Positions 17,517 to 25,400 of a DNA stretch of 64,000 nucleotides are shown one piece after another. Within the stretch, counting starts at the first letter, position 1; every line of letters begins with the position of its first letter. The position numbers were made by a program, and so were the translations under genes. The notes below the pieces were generated by a model. That model worked only from the letters and a program-made list of their open reading frames with translations. It searched no databases and had not been told where the DNA came from. The stretch is from NCBI RefSeq assembly GCF_015477775.1, contig NZ_JADLQO010000009.1:124001-188000 (forward strand), given 5' to 3'. This DNA comes from Nocardia abscessus (lineage in GTDB: Bacteria; Actinomycetota; Actinomycetes; Mycobacteriales; Mycobacteriaceae).

Positions 17517-17924
17517 TCACGGCAGCGGGTCGACGATGACGCGGGAATCGATCTGCCGGAGCTTTCGCGGCCGGCTGGTCAGGCAGGGCCACGTACGAGC
17601 GACCGCCTCACGGGTGACATGGCCCGCCGCGACCAAGGCATCAGCGGCCGGACCGGCACTCCGGTCTCCCGCGAGTGCCGGGGTGGCCGTGCGCTCGAAC
17701 GACGGGATCACCGTGTGCGGCAGACCGACGAGCACGGCCAGGATGTCGAGCCGATCGGCCGGGATATGGGTGCGCGCCGCCACGAGGACCGTGCTCGGAA
17801 CGACGATGGTGTTGCCCGCGTCGACCGTCGCCTAGACGATTGCCTGGGCGTAGTTGGCGCGATGGGCGAAGGCGACGACCGCCGCGGCGTCGAAGACGAC
17901 GCCGCCGAGAACCGGGGCGGTCAC
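17517..17924 (-). pseudogene. PIN-domain toxin gene broken by an in-frame TAG
   Basis: Read in one frame from GTG 17924 the sequence encodes a PIN-like ribonuclease: the strand GGVVFDAAAVVAFAHR carries the first catalytic Asp and is followed by YAQAIV, a TAG stop (17832-17834), then ATVDAGNTIVVPSTVL and a C-terminal part with AADALVAAGHVTREAV and IDSRVIVDPLP. One base change (TGG to TAG) would explain the stop, since Trp is plausible there. The frame beyond is open for another 104 codons with sensible residues, so the loss looks recent. The start overlaps the stop of an upstream small antitoxin-like gene (GTGA). Confidence 0.7.
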
Positions 17925-18082
17925 GTCGCGGCAGTGTGCGACGCGTCCCCTTCTTCGCCGGATAGTGGCGGTGGACCCGGAACGGCGTGCTGGACGACGC
18001 TGCTCCCCAGCAACCGAGCGACGACGTCGTCGGGCAGCGTGGGGGTGGCCTTTCGCGGGCTGTGCTCCCGAAGCGACGGCAT
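17921..18082 (-). CDS. Small antitoxin-like protein upstream of PIN gene
   Basis: A 53-residue ORF from ATG 18082 ending in TGA that overlaps the GTG of the PIN gene. The protein contains PTLPDDVVARLLGSSVVQ and an acidic, flexible tail (LSGEEGDASHTAAT). Position, size and GTGA coupling are those of an antitoxin of a PIN-type module. I do not recognise a named family. Confidence 0.5.
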   Translation of the reverse strand: MPSLREHSPRKATPTLPDDVVARLLGSSVVQHAVPGPPPLSGEEGDASHTAAT

Positions 18083-18344
18083 GCCACGACTCTAGCCGGG
18101 CCCGGCTCTGCGCCGGGAGTCCGCATGACGGTCGCGATATCGAAAGTGTCTGCCCAGTAGAGCAATTCGACTTCCTCGAGAGAGATCGGGCGAGGGTCTC
18201 CGGGTCAATGTCGATCTCGGTGATCTGCCGCACGCGGTTGGCCTCGTTCGAGAGGAGGCTCGGAGGCTCGCCGCGTGACGGGGGGCGAGGCGGTCGGACT
18301 TCGGCAGACACCTGGTGCGAAGAGGTTTCGTCACGACGGGCCGG

Positions 18345-18560
18345 TCAGCCCAGACTCGTGACCGGCTTCGCCGCGGTGAGGTCTTGCTCGATGCTGCGGG
18401 CGGCCGCGAGCAACCGGGGGATCAAGTCCGCGCGGATGCTCTCGATGGTCTTTCGGGTGGCGGGGGGAGACGTTCAACGCGGCGATCACCGAACCGGAGT
18501 TGTCGTGCACCGGCACGGCGACCGAGCGCAGTCCTTTCTCTCAATTCCCTCCTCGGGCCG
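18345..18560 (-). pseudogene. IclR-family regulator remnant (C-terminal part, frameshifted)
   Basis: The minus strand encodes the end of an IclR ligand domain in pieces: GLRSVAVPVHDNSGSVIAAL then NVS, a frameshift at a run of six C, and in the next frame ATRKTIESIRADLIPRLLAA ending PVTSLG. Upstream of GLRS another shift and a stop interrupt the reading. No DNA-binding head is present. It is a decayed fragment with no product expected. Confidence 0.65.
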
Positions 18561-18602
18561 GATCGGCCCGGCGACCGACCGCCAGTTGTGGGGAAGCCGT
18601 CT

Positions 18603-19967
18603 TCAGGCGTGGGTTTTCGCCGCCCTGTGACCGGGTCCGGCGTCTTCGATTTTCTCGTCGGTCGGTCTCGTGGCGAGGGTGTCGCCGGGAGCCGAGTCAT
18701 GTCGTCCACCCGCCTCCGGCTGGTAGCGCTTCTCGTCGGCAGGCTCCGAACGATCCAGCCGATGCAGCGCGAACGCCGCGACGACACCGATAACGCTCAG
18801 GCCGGCCCACACCGCCCAGTCGGACCCGGCGTCGCGCGCGGCGCCGACCACGGCTCCGGTCGCGAGATTGCCGACGAGAATGCCGACACCGACGACGGTG
18901 TTGTAGAACCCGTAGTGGGTGGCGACGAGCCTCCCGTTCGACAGGGTCACGACGGTGTCCATCTCGAACGGGAACACAGCCGCTGTCCCGACCGCCAGCA
19001 ACGCCGCGGCGACCAGCAGCGCGGCGGCCGCAGCCGGCGCACCGAACCGGTCCGGACCGGGAACGGCCACCAGCGGCACAAACGAGGCCGCGAGAATCCC
19101 CATTCCGACGACCAGGCTCCGCCCCGTACCCCACCTTGCCCGCAACCACGCGGTGATGCGTAGCTGACCGGCGACCGCCACAACACCGGAGATCACGAAC
19201 AGCGCCGACACCAGTGCCTGCGACCGCGCTCCCGCGACGAACTCCGCCTGCAGCGGCAGCGCGAGATACACCTGGAACGACAGCACATAGGAACCGACCA
19301 TCGCCAGCGCGAACCACAGGAACCGGCGATTGACGATCACTGTTCGCCAGTCCTCGAGCACCGAATTCCGCTCGCCGGACCTGTCCGCGCGTCGCGTCGG
19401 CAGCGCGAACAACTGCGCCACGGTCAGTATCGCGAACACGATCGCGGCGACACCGGCGGCGGCCCGGAAGTCGACTGCCATCAACGCCAGACCGACCAGT
19501 GGCCCGGCCAGGATGCCCGCCTGATAGAAGATGTTGAATACCGCGAAGGCCTCGACTCGCCGTTCGCCCGTATCCGCGGCTAGATAGGCTCGCACGGCCG
19601 GGTTGAACAGCGCACCGGCGAACCCCGTCGCTGCCGAGGCGATCAACAGACCCGGCAGCGAAGTCGCGAATATCAGCAGCGCGAACCCACCTGTTCGCAG
19701 CAGACACCCCGCGACGATCAGCGGCTTGTAGCCCAACCGGTCGGCCAACGTGCCGCCGATCAGGAACATGCCCTGCTGAGAGAAGTTCCGGACCCCCAGC
19801 ACCAGCCCCACCGCCCACGCCGCCAGACCGACAGGCCCGGCGAGATAGCCGGCGAGGTACGGCATCAACATGTAGAAGCCGAGGTTGATGCCGAACTGGT
19901 TGATCATCAACAGCCGGGCGGCCGGGTCGAAGCTGCGGAACTTCGTGAAGACGGTCACTGTGCCCAC
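18603..19967 (-). CDS. MFS transporter of the copper operon (Rv0849-like)
   Basis: A 454-residue major facilitator with about 12 hydrophobic helices; motif A-like GGTLADRLGYKPL lies between helices 2 and 3. The last 45 residues are hydrophilic and unusual. Its start overlaps the end of the cysK2-like gene by 13 bases. The order lpqS-like, cysK2-like, MFS on one strand matches Rv0847-Rv0848-Rv0849 of M. tuberculosis, a RicR copper regulon operon, so this transporter is probably copper-induced; the cargo is unknown, perhaps a sulfur amino acid or the CysK2 product (inference). Confidence 0.82.
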   Translation of the reverse strand: MGTVTVFTKFRSFDPAARLLMINQFGINLGFYMLMPYLAGYLAGPVGLAAWAVGLVLGVRNFSQQGMFLIGGTLADRLGYKPLIVAGCLLRTGGFALLIFATSLPGLLIASAATGFAGALFNPAVRAYLAADTGERRVEAFAVFNIFYQAGILAGPLVGLALMAVDFRAAAGVAAIVFAILTVAQLFALPTRRADRSGERNSVLEDWRTVIVNRRFLWFALAMVGSYVLSFQVYLALPLQAEFVAGARSQALVSALFVISGVVAVAGQLRITAWLRARWGTGRSLVVGMGILAASFVPLVAVPGPDRFGAPAAAAALLVAAALLAVGTAAVFPFEMDTVVTLSNGRLVATHYGFYNTVVGVGILVGNLATGAVVGAARDAGSDWAVWAGLSVIGVVAAFALHRLDRSEPADEKRYQPEAGGRHDSAPGDTLATRPTDEKIEDAGPGHRAAKTHA

Positions 19968-21082
19968 TCCCGATCGTGGATGAACTGCCTGGGGTCGATG
20001 ACGGTGGTGGATCGGGTCCAGGACCGTACGACGCGTTCCGCGGGATGAGCGATCGTGTCCGGTGCCGGCGGAGGCGGCGAGTCGAGCAGGCCGTGCTCAT
20101 CGCAGTAGGCGTCGTTGTAGACGGTGTCGAAATAGCGGTTCGGCCCGTCGGGGAAGATCGCCACGATCCGCGCGTCGGCGTCGTAGGTCCGCGCCGCCCA
20201 GCCCGCGACGAGCGCGACAGCGCCGACGCTCCACCCTCCCGTCGCGTGGTGGGTGGCTGCCAATGTCCGGCATGCCCAGACAGCCTCCGACGGCGCGACC
20301 CAATGCACCTCGTCGAAGGCGTCGTAATCGACATTGACCGGATAGATGCTCGATCCCAGCCCCCGCATCAATCGCGGACCCGCGGGTTGTCCGAAAATCG
20401 TGGACGCCACGGTATCCACTCCGATCAGCTTCATCTCCGGATCGAACCGGCGCAACACCCGCGCGACGCCGGAGGAGTGCCCGCCGGTGCCGACCGCGCA
20501 CACCAGTACGTCCACCCCACCGAGCTGTTCGACCAATTCGAGCGCCAGCGATTCATAGCCGTCGACATTGTCCGGGTTGCTGTATTGATCCGGGCACCAT
20601 GCGTCGTTCTCGCCGGCGAGCAACTCCGTCACCCGGTCGCGGCGGGCCTGCTGCCAACCGCCCGTCGGATGGGGCGCGGTCACCACGTCGACCCGCGTCC
20701 CGTACGCGGTGAGCATCCGCGCGACGATCGGCTCCAGACCCGGGTCCGTCACCACGGTCACCGGATGACCGGTGACGATCCCCGCCAGCGCCAACCCCAA
20801 GCCGAGGGTGCCGCTGGTCGATTCGATGATCCGCGCCCCCGGAGCCAGATCACCGCGCTCCTCTGCCCGGCGCACCATGTGCAGCGCGGGCCTGTCCTTC
20901 ATACCGCCCGGATTGAACCCTTCGAGCTTGGCCCAGAACCCCCGCCCCTGTGGCGCCAGCGGCGCACCGACCCACAACACGGGAGTGTTGCCGATCAGCG
21001 TGTGCGGGTGATGAGCGGGTCCCGGCGCACCCACCAGAGCCGCCGAGCGATCGGTGAGTGCATCGAGCACGACCTTGTCCAT
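19955..21082 (-). CDS. cysK2: CysK2-like PLP enzyme (S-sulfocysteine synthase type)
   Basis: A 375-residue fold-type II PLP enzyme. The Schiff-base lysine is in NPGGMKDRPALHM, the substrate loop is ESTSGTLGLGLALAG, and the phosphate-binding loop is VGTGGHSSGVAR. M. tuberculosis CysK2 makes S-sulfocysteine from O-phosphoserine and thiosulfate; the same reaction is inferred here from gene order (between lpqS-like and MFS genes) and overall likeness. ATG 21082 gives MDKVVLDALTDRSA; a longer frame upstream lacks support. Confidence 0.75.
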   Translation of the reverse strand: MDKVVLDALTDRSAALVGAPGPAHHPHTLIGNTPVLWVGAPLAPQGRGFWAKLEGFNPGGMKDRPALHMVRRAEERGDLAPGARIIESTSGTLGLGLALAGIVTGHPVTVVTDPGLEPIVARMLTAYGTRVDVVTAPHPTGGWQQARRDRVTELLAGENDAWCPDQYSNPDNVDGYESLALELVEQLGGVDVLVCAVGTGGHSSGVARVLRRFDPEMKLIGVDTVASTIFGQPAGPRLMRGLGSSIYPVNVDYDAFDEVHWVAPSEAVWACRTLAATHHATGGWSVGAVALVAGWAARTYDADARIVAIFPDGPNRYFDTVYNDAYCDEHGLLDSPPPPAPDTIAHPAERVVRSWTRSTTVIDPRQFIHDREWAQ

Positions 21083-21183
21083 GACTGTCGCTTTCTGTAT
21101 CGAACTGCCCGAAGGCAGCGCAGACGTGAGCGGGCAGCGGACACCGGCCGACGGCACAACAACGTCGACCTGGCGCTGACCGA

Positions 21184-21732
21184 TCAGCAGCGAGCGATAC
21201 AGAATCGCGTGAGCGTGGCCCGGCCATCAGCGACGGGCACCCTCGAAAGCGGTGGGCCACGCACACCTCCCGCAGTGATCCCGCGAAGGCCGACGACAGC
21301 GAGAAAAGCCAAGGTCAGCGCGAAAATCAGCAGCTGCGGTACGAGATTCTCCGCGGCGCCGCGCGGCGCCGCCTTGGCGAGGCAGTGATCGAAATGGGCC
21401 ACGCAATGGCCGTCCAGGACGTCGTCGGTCACCGCATGCCCGTGATCGTCCGCGAGCGAGAGCACGACATGCTCGACGCCCGAGACCGCCGACGCGTGGT
21501 GGATATGCACGTGCCCCTGAGTCATCGAGCAATCGACCATCGACACGACGAGCAGCACCGCCGCGAGCAGCGCGACCACGGCGCCGGAAGCCGGGAATCG
21601 ACCGACGAGCGTCGCCGCGACACGGCCGTAACCGGCCGAGCGTGCCCGGCCCCGGCGGCCCGAGTCGTGGAGGCGTCGCGCCGATGAGGCGGGCAGGCGA
21701 CCTCGTCGCTGCCCCGTCATCTCGACCGCCAT
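21184..21732 (-). CDS. LpqS-like His/Cys-rich copper-response membrane protein
   Basis: A 182-residue protein with an arginine-rich N terminus, one transmembrane helix (GAVVALLAAVLLVVSMVDC), an exported segment rich in metal ligands (GHVHIHHAS, then DGHCVAHFDHCLAKAA) and a second helix (LLIFALTLAFLAVVGL). This is the build of actinobacterial LpqS-family proteins induced by copper. It is first gene of the operon with cysK2 and an MFS gene, and 21 bp upstream of its ATG (21732, preceded by GGGAGA) lies a CsoR/RicR-like palindrome. Role probably copper binding or tolerance at the envelope. Confidence 0.7.
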   Translation of the reverse strand: MAVEMTGQRRGRLPASSARRLHDSGRRGRARSAGYGRVAATLVGRFPASGAVVALLAAVLLVVSMVDCSMTQGHVHIHHASAVSGVEHVVLSLADDHGHAVTDDVLDGHCVAHFDHCLAKAAPRGAAENLVPQLLIFALTLAFLAVVGLRGITAGGVRGPPLSRVPVADGRATLTRFCIARC

Positions 21733-21753
21733 TCTCCCGACACGCCTGCTTTT

Positions 21754-21770
21754 ATACCCCTTAGGGGTAT
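21754..21770. promoter_or_regulatory. CsoR/RicR-type copper operator
   Basis: ATACCCCT, a central T, and AGGGGTAT form a perfect 17-bp palindrome. It matches the TACCC-N5-GGGTA type pattern of CsoR-family copper repressors (CsoR, RicR). It lies immediately upstream of the lpqS-like gene, so the lpqS-cysK2-MFS operon is expected to be derepressed by Cu(I). Confidence 0.8.
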
Positions 21771-21937
21771 CGCATGCAAGTGTGACCGCTGTCGGTGGAG
21801 AAGGTGGCTCCGAGTGTGGCAGCGCGAGCCGGAGCCTCCCCGAAGTGGGAACATCCGCGGGAAGGACGCCGTCCATCGGACCGGGATACCCTCGGCCGTT
21901 GCGATTGCCCGAATGCGAAGGCCCGGAGGAGGACTCG

Positions 21938-22513
21938 ATGGGTGCCGAACGTACCGTTCGCGAGGTCGTGGACCTGATCGTCGAACTCGGTCTCATCGAT
22001 CCGGACATACCCACGCGGCAGACTTTCGTGGCGGAATCGCTCGATGAGCCGCTGACCTACTACGGACACACCGAGCGCAGCGCCGTACTCAATCTGCTCA
22101 GCGAGGTGGGTATCCGATACACCTTCGACTACAAGACGTTTCGCGGCATCGATGAATGCACCGACGACGAACGGCGGGAATGGTACGAGTCCGAGCTGGA
22201 ATCGATTGCCGCCTGTAGCCGCGGCATGGTGGCCGTCACCAACGTCCGGCTGGTCGAGAACGAGACGAAATCGGAGCTCCGGTTCGACTGCAACGGCGTC
22301 ACCGAGTCGTGGCCGGTCTACCCCGGTGACGACGAAGACGTGGAAGCCTCGCTCGTCTTCGCCACCAACCTCACCGAAATCCACACCGGTCTCGTCGAAC
22401 GATTCTGTGTCGTGAATCCCCCGGACGAAGACGTCAGCGGAGAAGCCGTTTTCGGCGACCCGGAGGCGCTCAATCGCCTGGGTGCGCCTTTCGGCCTCAC
22501 CTTCGCGCCATAG
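21938..22513 (+). CDS. Conserved-looking hypothetical protein, acidic, 191 aa
   Basis: Start ATG 21938 follows CGGAGGAGGACTCG, a strong ribosome binding site, so the gene is probably real. The protein is acidic with no signal peptide or membrane helix. N-terminal part: TVREVVDLIVELGLIDPD; later segments DDERREWYESELESIAA and LVENETKSELRFDCNG suggest a small alpha/beta protein. I do not recognise the family. Its direction is divergent from the copper operon, whose operator lies about 170 bp away. Confidence 0.65.
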   Translation: MGAERTVREVVDLIVELGLIDPDIPTRQTFVAESLDEPLTYYGHTERSAVLNLLSEVGIRYTFDYKTFRGIDECTDDERREWYESELESIAACSRGMVAVTNVRLVENETKSELRFDCNGVTESWPVYPGDDEDVEASLVFATNLTEIHTGLVERFCVVNPPDEDVSGEAVFGDPEALNRLGAPFGLTFAP

Positions 22514-22554
22514 ATAAGCGGACGGCTCAGGTTGCCCCACACCTGGGGCTGTGG

Positions 22555-23172
22555 TCAGGTTTCGAGGTAGGCGACGATTCCGCCGATCAGTGCCTGGAGG
22601 GCGTCGTCGAGGTTGCCATAGGTGCCGAGGGTGCGTTCGGATGTGATTCCGCGCATGGCTGCCGGGATGAGTGCGGCCACCTGCCGCACTTTGGCCGGGT
22701 CGAGTTCGAGATCTGCGAAGGCTTTCTGACAAGCCTTGTCCCAGTTCGGCTTCCACGAAGCGAGTTCGGCGGCGGTGAGCGGGTAGTCGCGTTCGAGTTC
22801 GGTGTGGTCGCGGGGGAGGGCGGCGCGGAGGGTTTCGATGGCGAGTGATTCGGGTTTGCGCAGTCCTGCGGCCATCGCGGTGATCATGGCGGTCACTCGT
22901 TCGTGCAGTGTGCCGTCGGACTTGATTCCGGCGGGAAGGTCGCCGCGTTTGTCTGCGGTATAGCGCAGGACCGCTGCCCACAGGCCGTCGATGTCGCCGA
23001 ACTGGTATTTGACGACGCTCCAGGTCGCGCCGATGTCGCGGGCGATCCGGTTGCCGGACACCGCGGCGGGGTCGCCGGTCGCCAGCGTTGCGATCGCCGC
23101 CTCGAGCATGCTCTCCCGGGATTGGATCCCGCGCCTGTTGGCACGTCGCCCGCTCGCCGCCGCTTCCGTCAC
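22555..23172 (-). CDS. TetR-family regulator of the Rieske operon
   Basis: A 205-residue TetR protein. The head runs SRESMLEAAIATLATGDPAA with recognition region ISGNR-like VSGNRIARDIGATWSVVKYQ (so the usual YxHF is YQFG). The C terminus (YPLTAAELASWKPNWDKACQ) is a ligand domain. It is divergent from the Rieske oxygenase at 23316, with a large inverted repeat in the gap. Confidence 0.88.
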   Translation of the reverse strand: MTEAAASGRRANRRGIQSRESMLEAAIATLATGDPAAVSGNRIARDIGATWSVVKYQFGDIDGLWAAVLRYTADKRGDLPAGIKSDGTLHERVTAMITAMAAGLRKPESLAIETLRAALPRDHTELERDYPLTAAELASWKPNWDKACQKAFADLELDPAKVRQVAALIPAAMRGITSERTLGTYGNLDDALQALIGGIVAYLET

Positions 23173-23213
23173 GAGGCTCGAGTTTATCGGCCGGGATCGA
23201 CGGCTCCTAGTTT

Positions 23214-23252
23214 CGTAGAACCCTCTTGAATTCTTTCACAGAGGGTTCTACG
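23214..23252. promoter_or_regulatory. 13-bp inverted repeat between tetR and Rieske gene
   Basis: CGTAGAACCCTCT (23214-23226) and AGAGGGTTCTACG (23240-23252) are exact complements separated by 13 bases. The site covers the likely overlapping promoters of the divergent tetR (22555-23172) and the oxygenase operon, as expected for a TetR operator or a pair of half sites. Confidence 0.75.
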
Positions 23253-23315
23253 CTCAGATCGCCGCGTGGCTGGGATTTCAGGAGCCCAGCAGCCCCGGGA
23301 GCGTGGAGGATCGAT

Positions 23316-24308
23316 ATGGCGAAACCGCCACTGCCGATGGAGCCGACGGGTTGGTTCCAAGTGGCCTGGTGCAGCGAGATCGCGGCCGGTGCGGTGCACA
23401 GGATGAAGTATTTCGGGCGCGAGATGGTCGCCTGGCGTTCGACGTCCGGCCGGGTCGCGGTATTCGACGCCTACTGTGAGCACCTCGGCGCTCACCTCGG
23501 TTACGGCGGTCATGTGGCGGGGGAGAATCTCGTGTGCCCATTCCACGGCTGGGAATGGAACCGTGCGGGGCGCAACGTCTGCATTCCGTACGAGAGCCAT
23601 CCGAACAAGGGGCGTCGGATCCGCAGCTACCCGGTGGTGGAGCGGAACGAAGCGGTGTGGATCTGGTACGACGTCGAGGGCCGCGCTCCGTATTTCGAGG
23701 TGCCGGACATGTTCGAGGCATTCGGCGACGGCAAGACCGCGGCCGACTACTACCCTCCGGTGCCTGCGGCCACGCTGTATCGGCCGGGGTTGGAGTTGCA
23801 CCCGCAGTACGTCATGGAGAACGGTGTCGATTTCGCGCACTTCAAGTTCGTGCACAAGACACCGTTCGTCCCGGAGTTCACTCGTCACGACTTCTCCGGT
23901 CCCGTCTCCTACGTCGACTTCACCATCGCCTTCGACGAGGGGGTGGCCGAGGACAAGGTCGACAGCGGCGTCGAATCGATCAACGCGGGGTTGGGATGCT
24001 CCATCACCAAGAGCTGGGGCATGGTCGACAACCGCACCATGCCCGCGGTGACACCCGTGGACGAAAACACCTCCGACGTCCGCTTCACCGTGTGGATCGG
24101 ACGCAAACCCGGGGACGACGGCCCCGAGATCACCCGCTACGGAAAGACCATGGCCGGCTTCGTCATCGAGCAGTTCGAGGCCGACGTCCACATCTGGGCC
24201 CATCAGCGCTATTCGGATCCGCCCGCGTTCTCGCGCAAGGAATTCGCGGGATTCAAGGCACTACGTGAATGGGCGATGCAGTTCTACATCGAAAGGCCCA
24301 CCCAATGA
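23316..24308 (+). CDS. Rieske [2Fe-2S] oxygenase (KshA-like)
   Basis: A 330-residue terminal oxygenase of the Rieske non-heme iron class. The [2Fe-2S] ligands are Cys54 and His56 in DAYCEHLGAH, Cys74 and His77 in LVCPFHGWEW. The mononuclear iron site is in ENGVDFAHFKFVHKT (Asp172, His175, His180). Size and layout recall KshA, the oxygenase of 3-ketosteroid 9-alpha-hydroxylase, but identity with KshA is not claimed. It needs a reductase partner, none of which is adjacent. ATG 23316 (MAKPPL) is preceded by GGAGG. Coupled by ATGA to the next gene. Confidence 0.85.
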   Translation: MAKPPLPMEPTGWFQVAWCSEIAAGAVHRMKYFGREMVAWRSTSGRVAVFDAYCEHLGAHLGYGGHVAGENLVCPFHGWEWNRAGRNVCIPYESHPNKGRRIRSYPVVERNEAVWIWYDVEGRAPYFEVPDMFEAFGDGKTAADYYPPVPAATLYRPGLELHPQYVMENGVDFAHFKFVHKTPFVPEFTRHDFSGPVSYVDFTIAFDEGVAEDKVDSGVESINAGLGCSITKSWGMVDNRTMPAVTPVDENTSDVRFTVWIGRKPGDDGPEITRYGKTMAGFVIEQFEADVHIWAHQRYSDPPAFSRKEFAGFKALREWAMQFYIERPTQ

Positions 24309-25390
24309 ACAGCTCCGACAAGGTTCGCGTATTCCAGGTCGCCACCGGCAACCTCGGCACCGAGATGATCGGCCGCATCCAGAGCCATCCCGACCTCGAA
24401 CTCGTCGGACTGCACTGTTATTCGCCGGACAAGATCGGCCGGGACGCGGGCGAGATCGTCGGCATCGGAACCATCGGCGTGACCGCCACCGGCTCGGTCG
24501 AACAGATCATCGCCGCCGAACCGGACGTGCTCACTTTCCACGGGGTGTTCCCCGACGAGGACCTCTACGAGAAAGTCCTCGAGGCGGGCATCAACGTCGT
24601 GACCACCGCGGACTGGATCACGGGATACCACCGCGACGCCAACCATCCGCATCCCGCCGGCCGGAAGGTCAGCGAGGTCATCCAGGCCGCCTGCGAGCGG
24701 GGCAACGCCACCTTCTACGGCACCGGCATGAATCCCGGTCTGTGCCAGATCCTCGGCATCGTGCACACCGCCGACGTGGCCGATATCGAGAACATCACCG
24801 TCACCGAATCGGTCGACGTCTCCTGCCACCATTCCGTCGACACCTGGAAAGCCGTCGGCTACGGTCGTCCGATCGACGACCCGGCCATCCCGGACTCGCT
24901 CTACAGATACACCGCCGTGTTCGCCGACTCGGTCTACCTCATGGCCGACGCGTTCGACTTGGAACTCGACGAGGTGAGCTTCAGCTACGAACTCGGCGCC
25001 TGCACCGAGGACGTCGATCTCGGCTGGTACTTCCTCCCGAAAGGCTCGCTCGGCGCCAACTACATCAAATATCAGGGGATCGTCGAGGGCGTGCCGCGCG
25101 TGGAAACCCACCTCGAATGGCAGATGACCCCGTCCACCGAGCCGGCCTGGAATATCAAGGGCTGCTACATCACCCAGATCACCGGCGACCCGAACATCTA
25201 TAGCAAACACATGGTCATCCCGCGCAAGGGCACGGATCTGTCCAACCCTGAGAACTTCGCCTCGATCGGCATGACCGTGACCGGGCTACCCGCCCTCAAC
25301 TCGCTCAGGTCCGTCGTCGCCGCCCGACCCGGCATCATCACCAGTGCCGACCTGCCACTGCGCGGATTCGCCGGACGCTTCAAACTCTGA
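24305..25390 (+). CDS. DapB-like NAD(P)-dependent oxidoreductase
   Basis: A 361-residue protein with a dihydrodipicolinate-reductase-type nucleotide domain (VFQVATGNLGTEMIGRI) and a large C-terminal domain. Actinobacterial relatives are annotated as dihydrodipicolinate reductase or 2,4-diaminopentanoate dehydrogenase homologues; the true substrates are not known. It shares the TetR-controlled operon with the Rieske oxygenase through an ATGA overlap, which suggests a catabolic pathway rather than lysine synthesis. ATG 24305 is preferred over 24269 because of the coupling. Confidence 0.78.
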   Translation: MNSSDKVRVFQVATGNLGTEMIGRIQSHPDLELVGLHCYSPDKIGRDAGEIVGIGTIGVTATGSVEQIIAAEPDVLTFHGVFPDEDLYEKVLEAGINVVTTADWITGYHRDANHPHPAGRKVSEVIQAACERGNATFYGTGMNPGLCQILGIVHTADVADIENITVTESVDVSCHHSVDTWKAVGYGRPIDDPAIPDSLYRYTAVFADSVYLMADAFDLELDEVSFSYELGACTEDVDLGWYFLPKGSLGANYIKYQGIVEGVPRVETHLEWQMTPSTEPAWNIKGCYITQITGDPNIYSKHMVIPRKGTDLSNPENFASIGMTVTGLPALNSLRSVVAARPGIITSADLPLRGFAGRFKL

Positions 25391-25392
25391 CC

Positions 25393-25400
25393 GGCGGCGG
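25393..25400. repeat. Target-site duplication, left copy
   Basis: GGCGGCGG directly abuts the left end of the IS256-family element and is repeated at 26787-26794 against its right end. An 8-bp duplication is normal for IS256-family transposition. The sequence is low in complexity, so chance contributes, but position is exact on both sides. Confidence 0.8.

Noticed and set aside
22534..22549. Terminator hairpin GCCCCA-CACC-TGGGGC
   Set aside because: Only a 6-bp stem between convergent genes; too short to support confidently.
23316..24308. True KshA of steroid degradation
   Set aside because: Rieske layout fits, but no steroid genes or KshB are adjacent and KstR-type boxes were not found, so only KshA-like is used.
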